A stretch of 64,000 nt of DNA from Porphyromonas sp. oral taxon 275 (GTDB lineage: Bacteria > Bacteroidota > Bacteroidia > Bacteroidales > Porphyromonadaceae), in contig NZ_CP072333.1 of the NCBI RefSeq assembly GCF_018127745.1, positions 1,302,001 through 1,366,000 of the forward strand, written 5' to 3'. The translations under genes and the position numbers were made by a program. Below are positions 43,970-54,800 of this stretch, piece after piece. The number at the start of each line of letters is the position of its first letter. Within the stretch, counting starts at the first letter, position 1. A model generated the notes under the pieces. That model did no database searches, was not told the origin of the DNA, and was given only the letters and a program-made list of their open reading frames with translations.

Positions 43970-45754
43970 CTAGAGCGCCGCGGTCTTGGTGCGTAGCCAG
44001 GCGGCCTCCTCGGGGCTCAGCAGGGGCTGCAGCGTCTGGTAGACGCGCTCCTGATAGGCATTGTACCACGCCAGCTCCTCGGCCGTCAGCAGGCTCTTGT
44101 CCACCAGCTGGTTATCCAGGAAGCAGATGGTCACCGTCTCGAAGCCAAAGAAGCGGCCGAACTCGGTCTCCTCACGCAGCTCTGTGACCACGAGGTTCTC
44201 GATGCGGATACCATACTTGCCCGAGCGGTAGATCCCAGGCTCGTTGCTGGTGATCATCCCGAGCTGCAGCTCCGTGGGGTTGACCTCGGTGCGGATGTTC
44301 TGCGGCCCCTCATGCACGTTGAGGAAGTAGCCGACGCCATGCCCTGTGCCGTGGCCGTAGTTGAGCCCACGATCCCAGAGCGCCTTGCGCGCCAGGATGT
44401 CGATCTGGCTGCCGCGCGTGCCCTCGGGATACTTGGCCAGCGCGATCTGGATGTGCCCCTTCAGCACGAGCGTGTAGTCCGTACGGAGCTCATCGCTAGG
44501 GGCGCTGAGGGCGATGGTACGGGTGATGTCGGTCGTACCGTCGATGTACTGTCCGCCGCTGTCGAGCAGTAGCACGCCCTCGGCCTTGACACGCGCTGAG
44601 GTCTCGGGATCGGCGTGGTAGTGCACGATGGCGCCATTGCCCTGATAGCCGCAGATGGTGGCGAAGCTGTCGCCGTAGAAGCGCTCACCACGCGCACGGT
44701 ACTCATTGAGACGTACGTCCAGCTCGTGCTCGGTGTAGCTCTCGTCACGGGCCAGTGCCTCCTCGAGCCACTTGAAGAAGCGCGTCAGCGCTACCCCATC
44801 GCGTGCCATGACGCGACGCAGGTTCGCCAGCTCGGTATCGTTCTTGATCGCCTTGAGCTGCGTGAGGGCCGAGACGCCCGAGACCCGACGGCAGTGCGCA
44901 GGGATCTGGGAGGCTAGGCGGTAGGTGATGCGCTTAGGGTCTACCAAGAGGCGCACCTCAGCTCCGAGGCCAGCGACGAAGCTATCGATGGCCGTGTAGT
45001 CGAGGATGCGCACGCCATTGCCCGTCAGGTCGGCACGCACCTCCTCGGTGACCTTCTCGGGGAGGGTGAAGAGCACGGCGTCATCCGCTCCGATATAGCC
45101 GAAGCCCACACCTACGGGATTGTAGGCGACGTCGTAGCCGCGGATATTGAAGACCCAGGCCAGCTCGTCGATCATCGTCACAATGGTCGCATTGGCTCCC
45201 TGAGCCTTCAGGCGACTGCGTACCTCAGCGATGCGCTCGGCAGCGGTACGGCCTGCATACTGGGCGGGATGGAGGAAAAGGGGCTTGGCGGGGATGCCAG
45301 GGCGATCCTGCCACACGCGCTCCAGCAGATCCTTGTCGAGGCGGTAGCTGATGCCGTAGACCTCGAGCTGACGGCGCGTGTCCTCAGCCTCCGCGAGCGA
45401 TAGACAGGCGCCATCGGCAGCGACGACAGCGCCTGCACCGAGCTCCTCGGCGAGGAAGCCCTCGATGCTGGGCGTCCCTGGGACGCCCATCTTGTAGAGC
45501 TCGATCGTGCTGCCCTCGAGCTGGGCAGCCCCCTGGAGGAAGTAGCGGGAGTCCGTCCACAGCCCCGCCTTGTCGAGCGTGACGACGACGGTACCCGCCG
45601 AACCATTGAAGCCGCTGATCCAGCTACGCCCCTGCCAGCGCAAGGGGGTGTATTCGCTGAGGTGGGCATCGGAGGAGGTGATGATGTAGGCGGAGAGGCC
45701 CTCGGCCTTCATCGCTTGACGTAGGAGTGCTAGGCGCTCTTTGATTGAACTCAT
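43970..45754 (-). CDS. pepP: Aminopeptidase P family metallopeptidase (M24B)
   Basis: A 594-residue cytosolic enzyme that releases an N-terminal residue preceding proline. It has two creatinase-like N-terminal domains (~1-305) and a C-terminal pita-bread domain. Metal ligands are visible in order: Asp in LLLDSGGQY and Asp in GTTDITRT (~395-410), His in GHGTGHGVGYF (~470), Glu in TSNEPGIY (~503) and Glu in IRIENLVV (~516). The length with three domains matches the eukaryotic-like long form common in Bacteroidota. With DPP III it supports peptide catabolism. The gene stands alone, 66 bp after the DUF4301 gene on the same strand. Confidence 0.92.
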   Translation of the reverse strand: MSSIKERLALLRQAMKAEGLSAYIITSSDAHLSEYTPLRWQGRSWISGFNGSAGTVVVTLDKAGLWTDSRYFLQGAAQLEGSTIELYKMGVPGTPSIEGFLAEELGAGAVVAADGACLSLAEAEDTRRQLEVYGISYRLDKDLLERVWQDRPGIPAKPLFLHPAQYAGRTAAERIAEVRSRLKAQGANATIVTMIDELAWVFNIRGYDVAYNPVGVGFGYIGADDAVLFTLPEKVTEEVRADLTGNGVRILDYTAIDSFVAGLGAEVRLLVDPKRITYRLASQIPAHCRRVSGVSALTQLKAIKNDTELANLRRVMARDGVALTRFFKWLEEALARDESYTEHELDVRLNEYRARGERFYGDSFATICGYQGNGAIVHYHADPETSARVKAEGVLLLDSGGQYIDGTTDITRTIALSAPSDELRTDYTLVLKGHIQIALAKYPEGTRGSQIDILARKALWDRGLNYGHGTGHGVGYFLNVHEGPQNIRTEVNPTELQLGMITSNEPGIYRSGKYGIRIENLVVTELREETEFGRFFGFETVTICFLDNQLVDKSLLTAEELAWYNAYQERVYQTLQPLLSPEEAAWLRTKTAAL

Positions 45755-45820
45755 AGGTCAATGATATTTAGGGTTAGTGTTCCTTTGGCTTGATATAGGA
45801 GCGGGGCTAAGCCTCTGAGG

Positions 45821-47353
45821 CTAAGCCTGATGCTCGGGGCGCAAGAGGTCGTTGACCTCCTTGACGGGGTTGAAGGTCTCCAGCGGCACCTCCACGAAGG
45901 CGGTATTCCAGTCGTGCATGGCGCCATTCCACAGCCCGGGACGCTCCAGGGCCAGGAGCTCACGGCCTACCTGGCTCTTGTGGGCGATGAAGGCGGTCTT
46001 GGGATTGACGTAGCGCTCTAGGTCGAAGGGCTTACCCTGCCAGTCGCGCAGCGAACAGACGAGGTCTACGGGATTGAAGTACTGCCCGGCCTCGAAGAAC
46101 TGACGCTGCCCCTCGTCGGCCATATTGATCTGGCTGCTCTCGAGGATCTGCAGCGAGCTGCTGCCGTCGGTCTCGCGGATGACAAAGGGTCCCCCGCCGG
46201 GCTCACCCTCGTTGCGCACCATACCGCAGACGCGGATGGGGCGGTTCAGCTTCTCACGTAGCCAGGGTGCTAGCGACTCATCGTCCAGCACCTCGGGCAG
46301 GCGGATGCCGAAGGCGTCGCGCATGAAGGCGCTCATCTCCTCGAGCTGGCTGTGGCTCACCTTGCCCTTATCCAGCTGGCGCAGGTAGCCGAAGACCTGA
46401 TCGCGGATGGCGACGAGGACGCCCCCGAGGTACTTCTTGTACATCACGGTCGGGCCCTTGTACAGGTCGAGGACGACGTTGTCGATATTCTTGATGAAGA
46501 CGATGTCGGCATCCAGCGCATTGAGATTGCGGATCAGCGAGCCATGCCCCCCAGGGCGGAAGAGCAGGCTACCATCCTCGCGGCGGAAGAGCCCCCCTTC
46601 AGGGGTCAGCGCCAGCGTATCGGTCGCGGGCTCCTGCTGGCTGAAGCTCACCAGATAGCGCACGCTGTAGTGCTCCTCGTAGCAGTCCTTGACGCGCGCT
46701 ACGAGGCTCTCGAAGTCACGCTGATGCTCAGGGGAGATGGTGAAGTGCAGGTGTACCTGACCGAGGCTATCGCGAGCGTAGAGGGCGCCCTCGACGAAGT
46801 GCTCCTCCAGTGCCGTACGCTCGACCTTATCGTAGCGGTGGAAGAGGAGCAGTCCCTTCGGCTTGCTCCCATAGCCCAGCCCCTTCGGCAGGAGCAGCGT
46901 CTCCACGACGGCCTTATAGTCGCCCTGCGCTAGGAGCTTGGGGATGCTCTTCCAGTGGTTGCGCAGGCAGGCCTCATTGAGCAGCTCGTAGAAGGCAAAG
47001 TGGTGCAGCTCGTCGAAGAAGCGGCGCTCGGCCTCGGTACGCGGCTCGCTGTAGTCGGCGTCGAGGAAGGAGAAGAGCATCTTGAACATACGCGAGGCAG
47101 CGCCCGAGGCGGGTACCATCTTGTACACCGAGGCGTCCTTGCGCTCTAGGTAGCGCTCCCAGAGGCTCATATAGCGCTCCTCTTGGCTGGGCTCATTGCT
47201 GATGATACCGTCCTCGAGGGAGGCTGAGGCGAGGATCTCTAGGTAGGGGAAGCCCTGACGAATATCCTCTACCTGCTGGGTGGCCTCCTCAAGGCTGATG
47301 CCTCGGCGCTGCAGTTCCTCGAGGTCCTGGGCGGTAAATAGTTCCTGCTCCAT
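45821..47353 (-). CDS. DUF4301 family protein
   Basis: A 510-residue cytosolic protein matching DUF4301, a Bacteroidota family of unknown function. Segments such as YKMVPASGAASRMFKMLFSF (~77-96), LPKGLGYGSKPKGLLLFHRY (~155-174) and LLFRPGGHGSLIRNLNALDADIVFIKNIDN (two adjoining stretches, ~263-292) recall the glycine-rich and metal-binding loops of UDP-sugar pyrophosphorylases, so a nucleotidyltransferase-like fold is possible; that is inference. No signal peptide or membrane segment. It precedes pepP by 66 bp and may share its transcript. Confidence 0.8.
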   Translation of the reverse strand: MEQELFTAQDLEELQRRGISLEEATQQVEDIRQGFPYLEILASASLEDGIISNEPSQEERYMSLWERYLERKDASVYKMVPASGAASRMFKMLFSFLDADYSEPRTEAERRFFDELHHFAFYELLNEACLRNHWKSIPKLLAQGDYKAVVETLLLPKGLGYGSKPKGLLLFHRYDKVERTALEEHFVEGALYARDSLGQVHLHFTISPEHQRDFESLVARVKDCYEEHYSVRYLVSFSQQEPATDTLALTPEGGLFRREDGSLLFRPGGHGSLIRNLNALDADIVFIKNIDNVVLDLYKGPTVMYKKYLGGVLVAIRDQVFGYLRQLDKGKVSHSQLEEMSAFMRDAFGIRLPEVLDDESLAPWLREKLNRPIRVCGMVRNEGEPGGGPFVIRETDGSSSLQILESSQINMADEGQRQFFEAGQYFNPVDLVCSLRDWQGKPFDLERYVNPKTAFIAHKSQVGRELLALERPGLWNGAMHDWNTAFVEVPLETFNPVKEVNDLLRPEHQA

Positions 47354-47430
47354 AGTGGTCGTGCGTGTATGGTGATCTCCTATAGTGATGGCGGGCGGCA
47401 GGCCGCATGCGGGGCGCCGCTCTCGTGTCG

Positions 47431-47438
47431 TAAAGTTA
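47431..47438 (-). promoter_or_regulatory. Possible -7 box of the DUF4301 gene
   Basis: Minus strand reads TAACTTTA, one base off TAnnTTTG, 78 bp before the ATG. No -33 element is seen, so support is weak. Confidence 0.35.
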
Positions 47439-47703
47439 GCGAATACCCGCGGAACTACCGCACGAAGAGCTCAAGAAAGCCCCCGCCCGCCGCCCCATCC
47501 TGCCCCTCACCTCCTTCCCCGCCTCGAGGGACGAGGGAGGGAGAACGGAGCCCCAGCAAGGCGCGCCCTCCCCAAGCCTCGGCTAGCGCAGCAGACACTC
47601 CAGCCCCTTTTCCAAGGCTTCCTAAGGACGGGCAGCCTACTAAGGGCCAGCGGCACGATCCTCCGAGGCGCTCGGGAGGCCACGGCACAGCCCTATTCGA
47701 GCT

Positions 47704-47791
47704 CGCTGACGGGTATCCCTCAGAGCGCTGATGGGCGTCCCTCGGGGCGCTGACGGATATCCCTCAGCGCCCTAAGGGATAGGTCGGACGA
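47704..47791 (-). repeat. 22-bp-period array E (3 clear units plus 1)
   Basis: Units start at 47704, 47726, 47748 and 47770. The first three begin CGCTGA and continue CGGGTATCCCTCAG, TGGGCGTCCCTCGG and CGGATATCCCTCAG. The fourth (CCCTAAGGGATAGG) is degenerate. It lies about 265 bp upstream of the DUF4301 gene's -7 box. The rest of the 47354-47830 gap shows no gene. Confidence 0.85.
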
Positions 47792-47830
47792 AGGCAGAAG
47801 CCAAGGGTGGGCCTCAGATACATAAAGCAC

Positions 47831-47865
47831 GAGCGCCCGAAGCAGCTAGGCTACTTCGGGCGCTC
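47831..47865 (-). terminator. Terminator of the SusCD-metallopeptidase-DUF4302 operon
   Basis: GAGCGCCCGAAG (47831-47842) pairs perfectly with CTTCGGGCGCTC (47854-47865), extended by outer AGCACGA/TCGTGCT pairing. On the minus strand GCTTTATG follows, 33 bp beyond the last stop. Confidence 0.75.
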
Positions 47866-47897
47866 GCGTCGTGCTTGAGGGATCTAGCAGCGGGGCG

Positions 47898-49205
47898 CTA
47901 CTGAGCCGCGTAGAGGTAGAACCACGTCTTCTCGTCCTTGACGCTGGAGAGCTTGTAGTAGGTCGCGCCCTCCGTATCGGTCAGCGTCTCCACCTTGTAG
48001 GGCGCACGGGAGCGCAGGCGCGAGATCCAGTAATCGGCCGTCCCAGCGTACCAGTACCAGAAGGTCGTCTCGTTGCCGTCACGCGTCAGGATGTCCAGCT
48101 GTGTCGGGTCACTGCCCACGGGGACAAAGTCCGCCTCGTAGGAGAGACGCGTGTAGCTGCCGTCCGACTGCTCGAAGATGGGCATCGTGATGAAGCTCGT
48201 CACCTGGGTATCGTTGCCCACGAGGCCTTGCTGCTGATCCGCCTCGGTATTCACCCCTAGGTAGCAGCGCGTACTCATACGTGCCTGGCGGCTGCGGTAG
48301 AGGGCGGCATTGACCTGGGTGAAGTAGCTGATGAGCGTAGGGGAGGCATAGCCCGTCGTGAGGTAGAGGACATAGCTCTTGGTAGCCAGCTCCAGAGGTG
48401 CCGACACCAGCGAGGTCGTGACATCCCCCTCCAGAGAGGTGACGCTCGTGCCGTCGCTCGAGAGGCGGAAGCCCGAGATCGTAACCCCGCCGATAGTGAT
48501 CGGCTCGTAGAAGCGCAGCCCCTCGGTCGTGTAGGCAAAGGCCATCTGCTGCCTGCTCGTGCTCGTCCCTTCGCCTGGGAGGACGAACTCCAGCTGGCGG
48601 TAGGTCGGGTGCAGACGCAGCTCCACCTTGCCTGCCGTGCCGATCGTGACGGGCACGAGACCCTTGCCCTGGAACTTCTGCGCCATAGCCTGCAGGGCCG
48701 CGATCTCCGCCTTGGGATCGGTCGTCATGGGCACGAGACTCATGAGATTGCGGTACTTGCGCCCCTGCAGCAGGATGCTATCGCCACGGGTACCCGTCAG
48801 CAGCAGCTCGAAGTCGCCCCCGCGGGCATTACGGAAGTATTCGGTCGAGGTACTGAAGTGGTGCAGGATATTGCTGCGCGTGTCGAAGGCCAGTGTCGGC
48901 ATATCGATATTGCGCACGGCGTAGGTGGAGCTGGTGGAGGTCGTCGAGAGCTCCGAGAGGGCGGTGACGCGTCCGTCCTTGAACTGCACGTACATCGAGT
49001 AGCCCCCATAGGCGCGCTTCGAGTCGGGGTAATAGGTCAGACGCCAGTAGCCATTATGCCCCTCGAGGCTGGCGACCGTCTCCGAGATCGCCTGCTGGGT
49101 ACGCACGGCAGCCTCGGGGAGCTTGTCCAGATCGCTCGAGCTGGTGCAAGAGCTCATCCAGAGGAGGGAGCCCGCCGTGAGGGCTAGGATCTTCTTGTAG
49201 TTCAT
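47898..49205 (-). CDS. DUF4302 family lipoprotein
   Basis: A 435-residue lipoprotein (MNYKKILALTAGSLLWMSSC, lipobox MSSC) matching DUF4302, found in Bacteroidota next to SusCD-type operons. The body is predicted beta-rich (GYWRLTYYPDSKRAYGGYSM, ~53-72; ISGFRLSSDGTSVTSLEG) with no catalytic motif. A surface binding or accessory role in uptake of the SusCD substrate is inferred. Its ATG overlaps the stop of the metallopeptidase gene by 4 bp (49202-49205), so translation is coupled. It is the last gene of the operon. Confidence 0.82.
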   Translation of the reverse strand: MNYKKILALTAGSLLWMSSCTSSSDLDKLPEAAVRTQQAISETVASLEGHNGYWRLTYYPDSKRAYGGYSMYVQFKDGRVTALSELSTTSTSSTYAVRNIDMPTLAFDTRSNILHHFSTSTEYFRNARGGDFELLLTGTRGDSILLQGRKYRNLMSLVPMTTDPKAEIAALQAMAQKFQGKGLVPVTIGTAGKVELRLHPTYRQLEFVLPGEGTSTSRQQMAFAYTTEGLRFYEPITIGGVTISGFRLSSDGTSVTSLEGDVTTSLVSAPLELATKSYVLYLTTGYASPTLISYFTQVNAALYRSRQARMSTRCYLGVNTEADQQQGLVGNDTQVTSFITMPIFEQSDGSYTRLSYEADFVPVGSDPTQLDILTRDGNETTFWYWYAGTADYWISRLRSRAPYKVETLTDTEGATYYKLSSVKDEKTWFYLYAAQ

Positions 49206-50257
49206 TGCTGTGTCGTGGATGAGGTCATAGTAGTGAAGTCCTGCCGCGCAAAGTCAGGGTAGCGCTTCTGCAGCTGCGCACGGAGCTTGTCCATATCGAG
49301 GCCCCAGGTATTGAGCATGTAGTCCTTGATGATACGGATCTTCTCCTCGATGATGGAGCGACCCGAGCGGGTGCGCCCCGAGGGGACGACATCGGCCGAG
49401 ACGAGCTTAGCCTCCCACTCCTCGGTGCTCATGATGACATAGTTCCCGAAGAGCTCGGCGAAGTCCTCGTGCGGCTCCTGGCTGGCGTAGTTGGTGATGA
49501 AGCCGTACTCGATGGACTTCTTACCCTCGCGCGTCCAGCCCGAGATCCAGTCGGCCTGTCGGTAGTCCAGCGAGGTGATCTTATCGAAGTCCGTCGTGGG
49601 CTCGACACGCTGGTGGAAGGTGTGCGCAGCCTCGTGGTACATCGTGCGGAGGTAGACATCCTTGAGACGGTCGAGGTAGGCTGAGTTCTGCCCGTCCAGC
49701 CAGTTCTTCCACTGATCGTACTCCGACTGCACCGAGCTGTCCGTCTCCAGCACCTTCTTCAGACTATCCATCGTATGGTAGTAGTTGCCCAGCGAGGGGA
49801 AGTCGAAGCTATTGATGTTCATGAAGATGATCTTGATCCCGTTGACCGTCGAGGCACGTGTGTTGGAGTTGCTAGGCGGTGGGTTGTAGGCCAGGAGCCC
49901 CGTGAGGACAAAGGCCTGAGGCGTGAAGCGGCGCACGAAGTCCACCCCCATCACCTCGGTGTAGGGCTCGAGGAAGAGGTACTTCAGGACGTTGACGAAC
50001 TGGAGGCTATTCTGCTCGTTGGCAGGCGAGGTCACCCAGTTGCGCCCGATCTCACTCTCGGTATAGCGGTAGTAGATCTGTATGTTGTAGGGCGAGGTGA
50101 TCTCACGCTCGATGTACTCATCCATAGCCGTGCGGCTGGAGGCAGGGCTGAGTACAGAGCCCGAGGTAATATCTGCATCCACCTTGCGGCAGCTGCCGAG
50201 GGCCATCAGGAGCGAGCCGAGGGCCCACAGGGAGGCGTTCCTTAGAGTCATATGCAT
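49202..50257 (-). CDS. Putative zinc-binding metallopeptidase lipoprotein
   Basis: A 351-residue lipoprotein (lipobox LGSC in MTLRNASLWALGSLLMALGSC). A zincin motif YHEAAHTFHQ (HEAAH, ~208-212) is followed ~50 residues later by HEDFAELFG, which probably supplies the third ligand, as in the Bacteroidota zinc-binding metallopeptidase family seen next to SusCD genes. It is likely surface-exposed and may trim peptides or protein-bound ligands for import. The gene sits between susD (33 bp upstream) and DUF4302 (4-bp overlap). Confidence 0.84.
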   Translation of the reverse strand: MHMTLRNASLWALGSLLMALGSCRKVDADITSGSVLSPASSRTAMDEYIEREITSPYNIQIYYRYTESEIGRNWVTSPANEQNSLQFVNVLKYLFLEPYTEVMGVDFVRRFTPQAFVLTGLLAYNPPPSNSNTRASTVNGIKIIFMNINSFDFPSLGNYYHTMDSLKKVLETDSSVQSEYDQWKNWLDGQNSAYLDRLKDVYLRTMYHEAAHTFHQRVEPTTDFDKITSLDYRQADWISGWTREGKKSIEYGFITNYASQEPHEDFAELFGNYVIMSTEEWEAKLVSADVVPSGRTRSGRSIIEEKIRIIKDYMLNTWGLDMDKLRAQLQKRYPDFARQDFTTMTSSTTQQ

Positions 50258-50290
50258 AGTGTGGTACGCTCCGTAGAGCGAGCGGGGGAT

Positions 50291-51868
50291 TTACTTAGTG
50301 CGGGGCGTGGGCTCCAGGCCAGCGTTGCGGACGTTCTGCGGGATCTGGAAGGTCGTGTGCTCATCCCAGGAGGTGAGGGTCTTGGCGACGGTGAACTTGG
50401 CACGATCCTTGGCATCATGGACGAAGCGGAAGACCTCGATCCCGTAGCGGCGGATGTCGAACCAGCGGAGTCCCTCGTGGGCTGTGGCCACACGGCGGCA
50501 CTGCAGGAGGTGGTGCAGGAGCATCAGCTGATCCTCTCCCCCATCGAGGGTGAAGGCTGGGTGCAGCTGCTTCTTCATCGTCGGATTGGTCGCTGTGCTG
50601 TAGTCGAGCGCCTTGTAGAAGGCGATGATCTCGTCCTTGGTGAAGGTCTTCTTCGTCGTGTTGAGGTAGGCGGCGCTCCAGGTGTTGAGGTCGGCTACAG
50701 CGGCATCGTACTGCTTCTGGATGATCTCGGCCTCGGCGCGTACCAGTAGGGTCTCCTCGGCTGTGAAGGGGACGCAGAGCGTCTTGTCCTTGTTGCTGGC
50801 GTAGTAGGGGTACTTCGACTGGTTGATGACATCACGGTAGTTGTACGAGGGCGAGACGAAGGGGACCTGCCAGTAGTCGGCCTGTGCCGTCGTCGAGCTG
50901 CGCCAGATGTTCTCCCCGAGGAAGAGCTCCTCGGCCACGCGATGCGTCATAGAGAAGCGCTTCATATTGGCGTAGGAGAAGTTCGAGACTGCCCCTGAGG
51001 TCACGGGCAGCAGGAGGAAGTTCGCCGCCACCGTCTCTCTCGTGTAGAGCTTGGCATAGGCATCCTCGGTCTTCGCGCCGACGATGGCCGCGTCCTGGAA
51101 CTCCGACCAGCGGCGGGGGCTCTTACCATCGAGGGCCGTCGTAGCATGCTTGATCGCCTTGTCCCACTTCTCGTAGAAGAGGTAGAAGCGAGCGGCGAAG
51201 GCCTCGGCCGCAGCCTTGTTGAAGTGGTAGATCTTCTGGCTGTAGAAGCTGTCCAAGATGAGCGGGAGTCCCTCGGTGAGGTCCTTGTCGATGGCGGCAT
51301 AGACCTCAGCGACGGTATTGCGCGTGTACTTGGGGTCCAGCGTCTCCTCGGGCGCAGTCATGTAGGGCACACCTAGGTCCTTGGCGCTGGTACTGCTGTT
51401 GTAGTGCTTACCGAAGAGGTTCACGAGGACGAAGTGCGAGTAGGCGCGGATCACGAGGGCCTCTCCCTTGGCTGCCGCCAGCTCGCTGCCTCCGCCGAGG
51501 GCGTCGATAGCCTTCAGCGCAGCATTGGCGTGCTGTATGGAGAGGTAGTGGGAGCGCCACAGGGCACGCAGGCCGTCGGAGCTGTTGTACTCGGGTCCGT
51601 CGTTCCAGTAGGCTAGGTCGTAGGTGAACTTGGTGAAGTGCGGGTTGTCCGTACCGTAGTCATCGAGGTTGTCCGTAGACATCTCGCAGGCGTAGGCGTA
51701 GGAGGTCAGCGGATAGGCATTGACCAGGATGCGGCGTATCTTGTCGGGGCTGGTCAGGAGCACACGTTCGTCGGGCTGCTCATCCAGGAGCTTATTGCAA
51801 GATCCCAGCACGAGGGGAGCGACGAGGGCCACGAGGGGCACGAAGAGTCTATTCATCCTATTCATCAT
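50291..51868 (-). CDS. SusD/RagB-family substrate-binding lipoprotein
   Basis: A 525-residue outer-membrane lipoprotein (MNRMNRLFVPLVALVAPLVLGSC, lipobox LGSC). The SusD architecture is clear: an N-terminal SusD-like segment (DNLDDYGTDNPHF, WNDGPEYNSSDGLRALWRSHY), TPR helices (AKGEALVIRAYSHFVLVNLFGKHY) and a C-terminal RagB region ending with CRRVATAHEGLRWFDIRRYG. SusD proteins form the lid of the SusC channel and capture glycans or peptides. No CAZyme is nearby; the metallopeptidase neighbour favours a peptide or protein-derived substrate, which is inference. It follows susC by 18 bp. Confidence 0.93.
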   Translation of the reverse strand: MMNRMNRLFVPLVALVAPLVLGSCNKLLDEQPDERVLLTSPDKIRRILVNAYPLTSYAYACEMSTDNLDDYGTDNPHFTKFTYDLAYWNDGPEYNSSDGLRALWRSHYLSIQHANAALKAIDALGGGSELAAAKGEALVIRAYSHFVLVNLFGKHYNSSTSAKDLGVPYMTAPEETLDPKYTRNTVAEVYAAIDKDLTEGLPLILDSFYSQKIYHFNKAAAEAFAARFYLFYEKWDKAIKHATTALDGKSPRRWSEFQDAAIVGAKTEDAYAKLYTRETVAANFLLLPVTSGAVSNFSYANMKRFSMTHRVAEELFLGENIWRSSTTAQADYWQVPFVSPSYNYRDVINQSKYPYYASNKDKTLCVPFTAEETLLVRAEAEIIQKQYDAAVADLNTWSAAYLNTTKKTFTKDEIIAFYKALDYSTATNPTMKKQLHPAFTLDGGEDQLMLLHHLLQCRRVATAHEGLRWFDIRRYGIEVFRFVHDAKDRAKFTVAKTLTSWDEHTTFQIPQNVRNAGLEPTPRTK

Positions 51869-51886
51869 AAGGCTATCTCGTGGGGC

Positions 51887-54800
51887 TTAGAGTCCGACAC
51901 GCAGGGTAAGGATCAGCTTGCGCGGAGCAGTGACCGAGGAGCTATACATGTACTCGGGGTCATCGCCACGCAGGCGGGCATCCGAATAGAGGAGCATGAG
52001 GTTCTGCGCCTGCAGCTTGAGGGAGAGGTTCTTCAGCGGGGTGCGACGCAGCAGCGCCTTGGAGATGACGTACTCGAGCGAGATCTCCTTGAGGCGAACG
52101 AAGTCGGTGCTGACGATACGGGTCGTGGAGGCGCTGTAGGCATAGTAGCCATTGATCAGGTTGTCCGCACCGTACTGGTCGAAGGCATAGCTGGTCGGGA
52201 GACGAGGGATGTCGGTATGCGCCTCATCGCCGGGCTTCTTCCAGCGCTGCGTCAGCTCACGGGGGAAGGCCGAGTAGTCATCGGTATTGGTGATGCTACG
52301 CAGGCGGGTGACGGCGCCGAACTGGTAGTTGATATTGGCCGAGAGCGAGAAGTTCTTGTAGCGGAAGGTATTGGTCAGCGTCCCCACGTCCGTCGGGTCG
52401 AGCGTCCCACTGTACTTGAGGAAGTCGATGTCACTACTGGAGAAGTTGAAGTCGCCCAGCGTCTCCACCCCGCGCTCATTATAGAAGCGCGGCATCCCCT
52501 CATTGGTCAGCCCGAGGAAGGGGATAGAGAAGACCGAGGACAGGGGATAGCCCTCGTAGGAGAAGCCCGAGCCCGAGATCATCGTGCGTACCGTGGGATT
52601 GCTCAGCAGCGAGGTGATCTTATTCGTCTTATGCAGGTAGGAGAAGCCCGTCGTCCAGCTGAAGTCCTTGAGCTTGAGATTAACCATCGAGAGGGTGAAC
52701 TGTAGGCCCGAGGACTGCAGCTCAGCCACGTTACCACTCTTCTGCGCTTCTCCACCGATCGACTGCGTGTAGATGGGCCCGACGAGGTCATAGCTGCGGC
52801 GGCGGTAGGCGTCGAACTCCGCGGAGATGCGTCCCTTGAAGAGGCCGAAGCCGAGACGTGCCCCGTAGGTCAGGGTCTTCTCGTAGGTCAGGTCGTGGTT
52901 CGCTAGGTTGGTGAAGGCAAGGCCGATCTCCTTGGAGCTGGGGCGCCAGGGGATGCTGGGATAGATCTCCTCGAGCGAGTTGGTCACCGAGGGGTTATCC
53001 GCGACCATCCCTACATAGGTCTTGAGGCGCAGCGAGGAGAGGGGAGCGAGGTGGCGGAAGAAGCGCTCGCGGTCGACACCCCAGGTCAGCTCCACATTCC
53101 ACGTCGGGAGCCAGCGCACGTAGCGTGAGGGGCCGAAGCGGTTGCTGGCGTCGAAGCGCAGCAGCGCGTCGATGGAGTAGCGATTGGCGTAGGAGTAGCT
53201 GGCGCGCGTCAGCATCCCGATGTTGTTGTTGACTTTGTTGCGTATCGTGTAGTAGTCCTTCCCCTTTTCGTAGAGGCGCTGGATGGCGTCGGGGATGTAG
53301 TAGGAGTGATAGCCGAGGTCGTAGAGGACGCCGTAGTTGATGTTCCAGTTGTTCTGCACCGTGCCTTGATTGAGCTCCACGCCCGCGGAGGCAAGGACAT
53401 TGTGCTGGCCAAAGCTCTGGTGGTAGTCGAGGTCGAGCTTGAAGCTATTGACATAGTTCTGCACGAAGCGGCTCTCCCGTATCCCGCCCTCAGGAAGCAC
53501 CGAGTAGGGCTGAGCGTAGGGGTCGTTGGGGTCGGTACGCAGGTTCTTGTTGCTGTTGCGTATGTTGGTGGTCTGCATGGCACGCATGCTACGTGCTAGG
53601 ACAGAGTGCTCGGTATTATCACTGAAGGTCGCGGTACTCGTGTACTTGATGTCGGTGACGAAGGTCGCACGTAGCTGCTTGAGGATATCCCAGGTCGCTG
53701 TCCCCTGGATGCCGAGGTAGCCGAGGGTCTTGGTGCGGCGGCTCTCCCGCAGCTCGTCGAAGATGTTGTAGGGGACGTAGTCCTTGGTGTAGTTCTCGTG
53801 GGGCAGCAGTGCGCGGCTGGTGCTATTGGCGTACTTGACGGCCGAGGTCAAGGGGTCCTCAGAGGTCGTGTACTCGCCGATGAGGTTGAGCCCGATCTTG
53901 AGCGTCGGCAGGAGCTTGTAGTCGGCACTGATGTTGCCCGAATAGGTATTAGCTCGGCTGGCGATCGTCCAGCCTGGGTCGACGCGTGCGGTGAGGGAGG
54001 CGAAGAGGTTCGTCTTGCTCGTCCCGCCGTTGAAGCTCAGCGTGTGGTTGTGGACGATGCTATTGCGGTAGAGCTCCTTGAACCAATTGGTATTGGCGTG
54101 CTCGGCAGCGCGGAAGTAGGCCAGACGCGAGGCCTCATCGTTCGTCAGGCGTGGCTTGCCCGAGGCGTCGAGCTCGTTGAAGAGCTGGTACATACGCCCG
54201 ACGAGCCCCTGGTCCTTGTTGGTCTCCAGCGTGTGTATGGGGTACATCCCACCGTCGAGCAGATCCTGGATGAGCGCCACGTGCTGCTGCGAGTTCATGA
54301 CGTTGAGGTCGTTGTAGGTGGGGATGGGGCGGTACATGAACTCCCCTCGATAGCTGAGGGAGGAGACCCCTGCAGCACCGGAGCGCGTGGTGATCTCTAC
54401 GACCCCAGCGATCCCGCGTGGGCCGTAGCTGGAGGTCTCGGAGGAGGTGGTGAGGATACGTACAGAGGCGATGTTGTCGACGCTCAGCCCGGGGACGATG
54501 CCCGCGGCTACCTGCTTGGGGTCGGCGCCAGAGAAGGCCTCGAGGCTCCCGTAGTCGCTGCCGAGGACGACTCCATTGAGCACCCACAGCGGCCGCGCCT
54601 TACCCGTGATCGAGGTAGCCCCACGGCTCGAGGTCGAGAGGATGACCTCATCCTTACCCTCCCCCTGGTGTACGGCAGTGCTGTCGGCCTTGGTCTTATC
54701 CTTGTCCACCGCGGGCAGCGTGAGCACCACATCGAGCTGGGGCTGGGTCGCTACTAGGGTCTTGAGGATCTTGCCATCGAGGATGAACTGGAGGGTCTGG